From: Ilumatobacteraceae bacterium
GTDB taxonomy: Bacteria > Actinomycetota > Acidimicrobiia > Acidimicrobiales > Ilumatobacteraceae
Direction of reading: 5' to 3'
Length of the DNA: 5,797 nucleotides
Assembly: GCA_019090765.1 (NCBI GenBank)
Contig: JAHRVJ010000034.1
Coordinates: 1 to 5,797, forward strand
The position numbers were made by a program, and so were the translations under genes. Shown in pieces: positions 1 to 3,946 of the stretch. Position 1 is the stretch's first letter. Every line of letters begins with the position of its first letter. Below the pieces are notes generated by a model. That model saw only the letters and a program-made list of their open reading frames with translations. It did no database searches and was not told the DNA's origin.

Positions 1-375
1 GCCGGCTTGTTGAGAGTGGTCCGCACCCGCAAGGTCCGAGCAGTCGAGGAGCGGTTCTACGGGAGGGTGGGACGCACAATCGTTATCGGCGACGGGCCAA
101 CCCCTACCGGCATCACCAAACGGAGCTTTCTCCACGAAGCTGCTGCCGAGGCCCGACCCCCATCGAGCGGGAAGACCCTGGCCACACTGCGCCACGCACG
201 CATTCCCGAAGACCGGGCGAATGAGTTCTTCCAGCGGCTCTCCGAGTTGGCCGAGGAGTTCACAATGTTGCCCCGCGGCGGTGACTCTGTGTTCGGGTTG
301 ATCGCCGCGATTTACCCCACCGATCATCCCAGCTTGCCCGCCCCCGACTCCGCCGGGCGAACAGATGAGCACTAG
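1..375 (+). CDS. Winged-helix (ArsR-like) transcription regulator, C-terminal part, 5' end outside window
   Basis: The reading frame is open from the first base and encodes 124 residues before a TAG stop, so the N-terminus (probably the DNA-binding helix-turn-helix, about 70 residues) lies upstream. The TTG at position 7 is most likely an internal Leu codon, because the visible start A-G-L-L-R-V-V-R-T-R-K-V-R-A-V-E-E-R-F-Y-G-R reads as the end of a winged-helix domain and the linker that follows it. From memory, this RTRxVRAVxERFYGR stretch, with a later PRGGDSVFGL...YPTDHP tail, is typical of actinobacterial ArsR-like wHTH proteins of about 190-200 residues encoded beside MFS exporters. Its stop overlaps the MFS start by 11 bases (365-375), so the two are probably co-transcribed and translationally coupled. 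The likely role is local control of the exporter; the ligand is unknown. The family call rests on the C-terminal half only. Confidence 0.72.
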   Translation, partial: AGLLRVVRTRKVRAVEERFYGRVGRTIVIGDGPTPTGITKRSFLHEAAAEARPPSSGKTLATLRHARIPEDRANEFFQRLSELAEEFTMLPRGGDSVFGLIAAIYPTDHPSLPAPDSAGRTDEH

Positions 376-1729
376 CAATACCGCAGCTGACCAGAAGCGT
401 CTCGGAGGAAGCTATTTCAAGCTGCTCTCGGCCAGCACGATCTCCAATCTCGGTGACGGGATCGCGGTCGTCGCCTACCCGTGGCTGGCTTCGGCCATCA
501 CCCGCAACCCACTACTGATCTCGTTGGTGATCGTCGTGCAGCGTTTGCCGTGGCTCCTGTTCACCCTCCCCGCCGGAGTCATCACCGACCGCCACGATCG
601 CCGCCACTTGATGGTGATCTCCAACGCCGCGCGAGTCGCGCTGACCGTCGTCGTTGCCTTCGCAGTGCTCGGCAAGCAAGGCAACCTTCCCGGCCCCGAC
701 GCTGTCGCTGACGCGGCAACGATCATCAACACCGATCTCGTCCTCTACCTGCTGGTGCTGCTCGCCACCTTCCTGCTGGGTATTGCCGAGGTGCTCTACG
801 ACAATTCGGCCCAAACATTCATGCCCTCGATCGTCGAAGCTGACAACCTCGAAAGGGCCAACGGTCGGCTGTGGAGCACCGAACTGGTCGCCAATACCAT
901 GGTCGGCCCGCCGCTTGGAGCGCTCCTGGTCGCCGTCGCATTCTCGCTCCCGTTCTTCGTTGACGCGGCCACATTCGCCGTGTCAGCCGCGCTTGTCCTG
1001 TGGATTGCCCCCACCAGCCGACCAGCAGCAGATCCCCCTGAGCAACAGCCAACGGAACCGCCATCGTGGCGCGCCGACCTGGCCGAAGGGGTCCGCTGGT
1101 TGTGGGGCCATGAACTCCTCCGGCCAATGGCCATCATCCTCGGGGTCATGAACATGCTCTTCGTCTTGTCGGCCTCCACGCTGGTGCTGTTCTCACAGGA
1201 GGTGCTCGATACCACAGCAACCGAGTTTGCGATTCTCGGAACGGGCGGAGCGGTCGGAGGAGTTGTCGGTGGTTGGACTGCATCGAACATCTCCCAACGG
1301 ATCGGCCCGGGGCCATCACTCTGGTTGACGCTGCTCGGCGGTGGCCTGTCTCTGTTCATCACCGGATTGCTGTCATGGTGGCCTGCGGTTTGGCTGCTGT
1401 TCGGCTTTTCCATGCTCGTGGGCACGTTATGGAACGTGATCACCGTCAGCCTCCGACAGACCATCATCCCCGACCGACTACTTGGCCGAGTCAACAGCGT
1501 CTACCGCTTCTTTGCCTGGGGGATGATGCCCGTCGGGGCAATACTTGGCGGCGCCGTCGTTGCCATCACGGACACCTTCACGACTCGTGAATTCGCCCTA
1601 CGCATGCCTTGGTTCGTTGCCGGCACCCTGCACCTCGTCCTATTTGCGTTCGCGGCGCCGCGCCTGACCACCGCCAAGATTGAATCCGCACGACTTGAGG
1701 CGCCATCGGCCAGCCTTGCAAAGTCGTAG
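365..1729 (+). CDS. MFS exporter, EntS/MFS_3-like
   Basis: Inner-membrane major facilitator superfamily transporter of 454 residues, a normal length for a 12-helix member. The loop after the second helix carries MFS motif A as GVITDRHDRRHLM (residues 71-83). Hydrophobic helices are visible around residues 28-45, 50-70, 84-102, 125-145, 175-215, 253-277, 288-307, 318-337, 340-360, 380-402 and 413-431, with a hydrophilic central loop at about 217-245 between the two six-helix halves. The segment RQTIIPDRLLGRVNS (365-379), followed by a Pro/Gly-rich helix, is characteristic of the EntS-like (MFS_3) exporters of siderophores, macrolides and other drugs. The ATG at 365 sits inside the end of the upstream regulator gene, with no strong ribosome-binding site, consistent with coupled translation. 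The substrate cannot be read from the sequence; multidrug or metabolite efflux is inferred from family and context. The gene converges on the Rieske gene. Confidence 0.92.
   Translation: MSTSNTAADQKRLGGSYFKLLSASTISNLGDGIAVVAYPWLASAITRNPLLISLVIVVQRLPWLLFTLPAGVITDRHDRRHLMVISNAARVALTVVVAFAVLGKQGNLPGPDAVADAATIINTDLVLYLLVLLATFLLGIAEVLYDNSAQTFMPSIVEADNLERANGRLWSTELVANTMVGPPLGALLVAVAFSLPFFVDAATFAVSAALVLWIAPTSRPAADPPEQQPTEPPSWRADLAEGVRWLWGHELLRPMAIILGVMNMLFVLSASTLVLFSQEVLDTTATEFAILGTGGAVGGVVGGWTASNISQRIGPGPSLWLTLLGGGLSLFITGLLSWWPAVWLLFGFSMLVGTLWNVITVSLRQTIIPDRLLGRVNSVYRFFAWGMMPVGAILGGAVVAITDTFTTREFALRMPWFVAGTLHLVLFAFAAPRLTTAKIESARLEAPSASLAKS
1690..1727 (+). terminator. Possible hairpin at end of MFS gene, no T-tract
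   Basis: The last codons of the MFS gene contain the inverted repeat ACGACTT (1690-1696) and AAGTCGT (1721-1727). Inner pairing of AGGC (1698-1701) with GCCT (1713-1716) across a small internal loop leaves an 11-base loop. The hairpin ends on the first base of the stop codon and is not followed by a run of T on either strand. It may help end transcription between the two convergent genes, because U-less terminators are described in actinobacteria. It may equally be a chance fold in GC-rich coding sequence. Confidence 0.28.
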
Positions 1730-1771
1730 GTTGCCAATCCCAGATTTCTCAAGGGCAACATCGGGTTATGG
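1730..1771. other. 42-bp convergent gap between MFS and Rieske genes
   Basis: This short spacer separates the stop codons of two convergent genes. It contains a weak 6-bp inverted repeat, GTTGCC (1730-1735) and GGCAAC (1754-1759), with an 18-base loop and no T-tract. No open reading frame, promoter or RNA gene is evident in it. Any bidirectional termination here would rely on this weak repeat or on the hairpin just upstream. Confidence 0.4.
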
Positions 1772-3442
1772 TCAGTCGCGTTGGGTGCGGCCGTTGAGGA
1801 ACTCAATCGAACGAACAACAGTCGCGGCGACGAACCGTTCGAGCTTCGGAGCGGCCATGAAGTGTGCCGTTGCATCCAGCGGTAGCGATGAACCCGAACG
1901 CAACGCCTCCAGCGCTGCTGCCCGGCTGGTCTTGACGGCGTGGGCATGCACGATGAACGCCGTTGTGCCGTCGAGCTGCGCCTGACGCTGCAGCTCATTG
2001 CCGAAGGTTTCGAGATCGCTGGCGATGGGAGCGACTTCGGCTCTGTCGCCGACCTTTGTATGCCACTCGTGGCGACCCGTCCACTGCCCAAGAAACGTCG
2101 TGAACAATGCCAGTCGAACTGCTTCAGGTGTCGTCCCAACCCCAGCATCAACAGCCTGGTGATGATGCCAGCGGGCAGCGTGGGCATAGGTGAGGCCATG
2201 GGTGATACCCAGCCATCCGAAGTCGTCTTCGAACTCGAACTCGCCTTCCACGTCGTAGCGCAGCATTCGTTCTGACACTGCCTGCACGACCACATCAAGT
2301 ACGCCGTCAATGCCTGCGCCACCACGGACGGCAGCCACAGTGGCCGCTACCGGCGCTCTGCGATCGTTACCAAGTATCGCCGCGAGGAGCGTGCCGTCAT
2401 CGGCCCAGCTCGGGTCGCATTCGTAACTCGCGAGTTGGTCGAGGTCGACCCCCGCGAGTTCTTTCATGAACGGCCGCATGTACGGCAACTTGTCTTCGCG
2501 CGTGCCATACACGAGCGTCGTCACGAGATGGGGGAGAACAGTGGCGGAACGTTCCCAACCAATCATCTCAAGCAGCTCGAAGGCCTTCTGGCTATAGATC
2601 GCTCCGTGACCATAAGAGAGGTGGTGGTTGCTGACGATGGAGGTGAACCAGGGCGTCAACTGTTTGGCGCAATCACCTCGCTCAATCGCGCCGAGCAGTA
2701 TTGCTTGCGCGTCCGAGAGGCGCTCATCCTCCACGGCATCACCGAAGGCACTCATCGAGACTGAAACGCCCGAGGCGGGATCGGGCAACTCGCGTGGTTG
2801 CCGACCGCGTTCGGTCTCCGCGATACCAGCAATGCCCTGCACGATCGGAAGTGCTCGCTGATCACCTTCATACAACGCGACCATCGCGAGGCAATCGGTA
2901 GCCGAGGCAATCGTGTGGCCCCAGCCGTACTCCGACCGTGGTGCTCCGTAGGCGACCGCTTCCCACATCAGTTCAGCGGGCGTGGCACCGGCTTTGAGCA
3001 GGCGCACAACATCTCGAGCCACCTGGCCGATGTAGTCGCGCTCGATCGCGCGGCGCAAGCTGGCCAGCAGTTGCGGAATCAGCGTCTCGGGTGCTGGACG
3101 GTTGATCGTCACGCTCACTCCCCCACGATCGTCAACATCGACCAGATGGGTTTGCACGGCTTCCTCGCCAACCAGGCAGGCGCCGTCGGTTACCCGAAAC
3201 TTCCAGTTGTGCCACTCGCAAGTAACGACGTCACCATCAAGTGCCCCTTGGGTGAGGCCGTACCCCTGATGCGGGCAGGCATTGTCGATCGCATGAATAC
3301 CGCTGCCCGATCGCACGAGACAGACACGTCGGCCATCGACTGTGACCATCCTCAACGAATTCTCGGCAAGGTCATCAAGGGTGGCCACCAAAGTGGCCTC
3401 TCCGGAGTGCCTCTCGGGTGTGGCGTGTTCGGTTGAAGTCAT
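1772..3442 (-). CDS. Rieske [2Fe-2S] protein fused to a His-rich helical, questin oxidase-like domain
   Basis: A 556-residue, apparently cytoplasmic protein with no signal peptide or membrane segment. Residues about 17-115 form a Rieske ferredoxin domain: the ligands are Cys56 and His58 in ACPHQG and Cys75 and His78 in CEWHNWKF, a complete C-x-H...C-x2-H set that should bind one [2Fe-2S] cluster. Residues about 120-556 are helical and rich in histidine, with recurring aromatic/small-His motifs followed by a helix: YGWGH (His176), SYGHG (His279), TYAHA (His421) and VHAHA (His499/His501), plus HHH at 426-428. This pattern recalls bacterial questin oxidase-like proteins (PF14027), whose fungal founder cleaves an anthraquinone ring oxidatively, but I cannot confirm membership. 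The Rieske domain would be an electron-transfer module for the second domain. The catalytic domain typical of ring-hydroxylating dioxygenases is not visible. The gene is transcribed divergently from soxR behind a SoxR-type promoter and looks monocistronic. The ATG at 3442 is chosen because the Rieske domain follows soon after and the promoter spacing fits a leaderless start. Confidence 0.88.
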   Translation of the reverse strand: MTSTEHATPERHSGEATLVATLDDLAENSLRMVTVDGRRVCLVRSGSGIHAIDNACPHQGYGLTQGALDGDVVTCEWHNWKFRVTDGACLVGEEAVQTHLVDVDDRGGVSVTINRPAPETLIPQLLASLRRAIERDYIGQVARDVVRLLKAGATPAELMWEAVAYGAPRSEYGWGHTIASATDCLAMVALYEGDQRALPIVQGIAGIAETERGRQPRELPDPASGVSVSMSAFGDAVEDERLSDAQAILLGAIERGDCAKQLTPWFTSIVSNHHLSYGHGAIYSQKAFELLEMIGWERSATVLPHLVTTLVYGTREDKLPYMRPFMKELAGVDLDQLASYECDPSWADDGTLLAAILGNDRRAPVAATVAAVRGGAGIDGVLDVVVQAVSERMLRYDVEGEFEFEDDFGWLGITHGLTYAHAARWHHHQAVDAGVGTTPEAVRLALFTTFLGQWTGRHEWHTKVGDRAEVAPIASDLETFGNELQRQAQLDGTTAFIVHAHAVKTSRAAALEALRSGSSLPLDATAHFMAAPKLERFVAATVVRSIEFLNGRTQRD

Positions 3443-3460
3443 AGCGGCACACGGTAAGAC
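3433..3460 (+). promoter_or_regulatory. Candidate soxR promoter, leaderless
   Basis: A TTGAAG -35-like element (3433-3438) and a TAAGAC -10-like element (3455-3460) are separated by 16 bases. The ATG of soxR begins 8 bases after the end of the -10, so the transcript would start at or next to the start codon. That fits the lack of a convincing ribosome-binding site. The -10 overlaps the left edge of the SoxR box, so bound SoxR could repress this promoter. The -10 match is imperfect. Confidence 0.4.
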
Positions 3461-3481
3461 TTAAACCATGGTTGAAGTCAA
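3451..3481 (-). promoter_or_regulatory. SoxR-activated promoter of the Rieske gene, 19-bp spacer
   Basis: Reading on the minus strand, TTGACT (3481-3476) forms a -35 element and TACCGT (3456-3451) a -10 of the TAnnnT type, with a spacer of exactly 19 bases. A 19-bp spacer is too long for unaided polymerase and is the hallmark of promoters that MerR-family activators distort. The E. coli soxS promoter, as I recall it, has the same geometry, with the box beginning inside the -35. The ATG lies 8 bases beyond the -10, so initiation should fall at or within two bases of the start codon, giving a leaderless or nearly leaderless mRNA. No ribosome-binding site is present, in agreement. Confidence 0.75.
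3458..3479. promoter_or_regulatory. SoxR box (22-bp operator palindrome)
   Basis: A 22-bp palindrome centred between 3468 and 3469, with left half GACTTaAACCA and right half TGGTTgAAGTC; 20 of 22 positions are symmetric. On the minus strand the outer half-sites read GACTTCAA and TTTAAGTC. The recalled E. coli soxS box has GACCTCAA and TTGAGGTC in the same places, so the outer contacts match and only the central bases differ. The box fills the 19-bp spacer of the Rieske promoter and covers the soxR start codon. Given the adjacent soxR gene, it is almost certainly the SoxR operator, used for activation of the Rieske gene and probably for autoregulation. Confidence 0.82.
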
Positions 3482-3941
3482 GAGGAAATCTTCGCCAACG
3501 CTGTTTTCGGTCGGTGAAGTCGCCAAGCGGGCAGGGGTGAGCAGTTCAGCGTTGAGGTTCTACGAACGCAACGGACTGATCCACAGCGAGCGCACCGATT
3601 CTGGCCATCGTCGCTATCACGCCGACGTGTTGCGCCGCGTCGGCTTCATCAAGGTTGCACAACGCGTCGGTCTAACACTCAGCGAGATTCGCGCCGCACT
3701 CGACTCGCTGCCAAGCAAGCGGGCACCGAACAAGAGCGAGTGGGCCAAGCTCGCAGCATCGTGGAAACCGATCCTCGAGGAGCGCATCGCGATGCTCGAA
3801 GCAATGCAGGAGAAACTCGATGGTTGCATTGGCTGCGGTTGCCTCAGCCTGGAAAGTTGCACCCTCTACAACCCATCAGATGTCGCCGCCGAGGGAGGGA
3901 CCGGCCCCAGGTACCTGCTTGGCGACCAGCCGCCCAGCTAG
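3468..3941 (+). CDS. soxR: Redox-sensing MerR-family regulator SoxR
   Basis: A 157-residue MerR-family activator, close to the 154 of E. coli SoxR. The N-terminal winged helix-turn-helix spans about residues 12-80, with FSVGEVAKRAGVSSSALRFY (13-32) as the recognition region and GHRRY (46-50) in the wing. A dimerisation coiled coil runs from about 88 to 118. The [2Fe-2S] ligands are all present as Cys120, Cys123, Cys125 and Cys131 in CIGCGCLSLESC, and the family tail GTGPRYLLGD follows. SoxR dimers sit on DNA and switch on transcription when the cluster is oxidised by redox-cycling compounds, nitric oxide or superoxide; in actinobacteria, redox-active antibiotics such as actinorhodin are known inducers. 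ATG 3468 is the start because an in-frame stop (TAA, 3462-3464) lies just upstream and no later ATG precedes the domain. The gene is divergent from the Rieske gene and ends 5 bp from the convergent xanthine dehydrogenase gene. Confidence 0.96.
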   Translation: MVEVKRKSSPTLFSVGEVAKRAGVSSSALRFYERNGLIHSERTDSGHRRYHADVLRRVGFIKVAQRVGLTLSEIRAALDSLPSKRAPNKSEWAKLAASWKPILEERIAMLEAMQEKLDGCIGCGCLSLESCTLYNPSDVAAEGGTGPRYLLGDQPPS

Positions 3942-3946
3942 AAGAT

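Larger units (their letters stand above)
3431..3480. repeat. 11-bp direct repeat containing SoxR half-sites
   Basis: GGTTGAAGTCA occurs exactly at 3431-3441 and again at 3470-3480, 39 bases apart. The second copy is the right half of the SoxR-box palindrome. The first copy lies over the start of the Rieske gene (from the T of its ATG into codon 4) and supplies the proposed -35 element of soxR. The first copy has no matching partner half, so it is either a spare half-site or a coincidence of two similar gene starts. Confidence 0.6.

Noticed and set aside
7..9. TTG as the true start of the first gene
   Set aside because: The frame is open upstream to the window edge, and the protein would lack its DNA-binding domain. 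The TTG more likely encodes an internal leucine.
796..1494. Minus-strand open frame (232 codons) opposite the MFS gene
   Set aside because: It is a shadow of the transporter: Ser/Pro/Arg-rich, with no motif and no upstream signal.
2798..3436. Plus-strand open frame (212 codons) opposite the Rieske gene
   Set aside because: It is antisense to the Rieske domain coding region, whose conserved Cys/His ligands show that the minus strand is the coding one. No domain is seen in the plus-strand frame.
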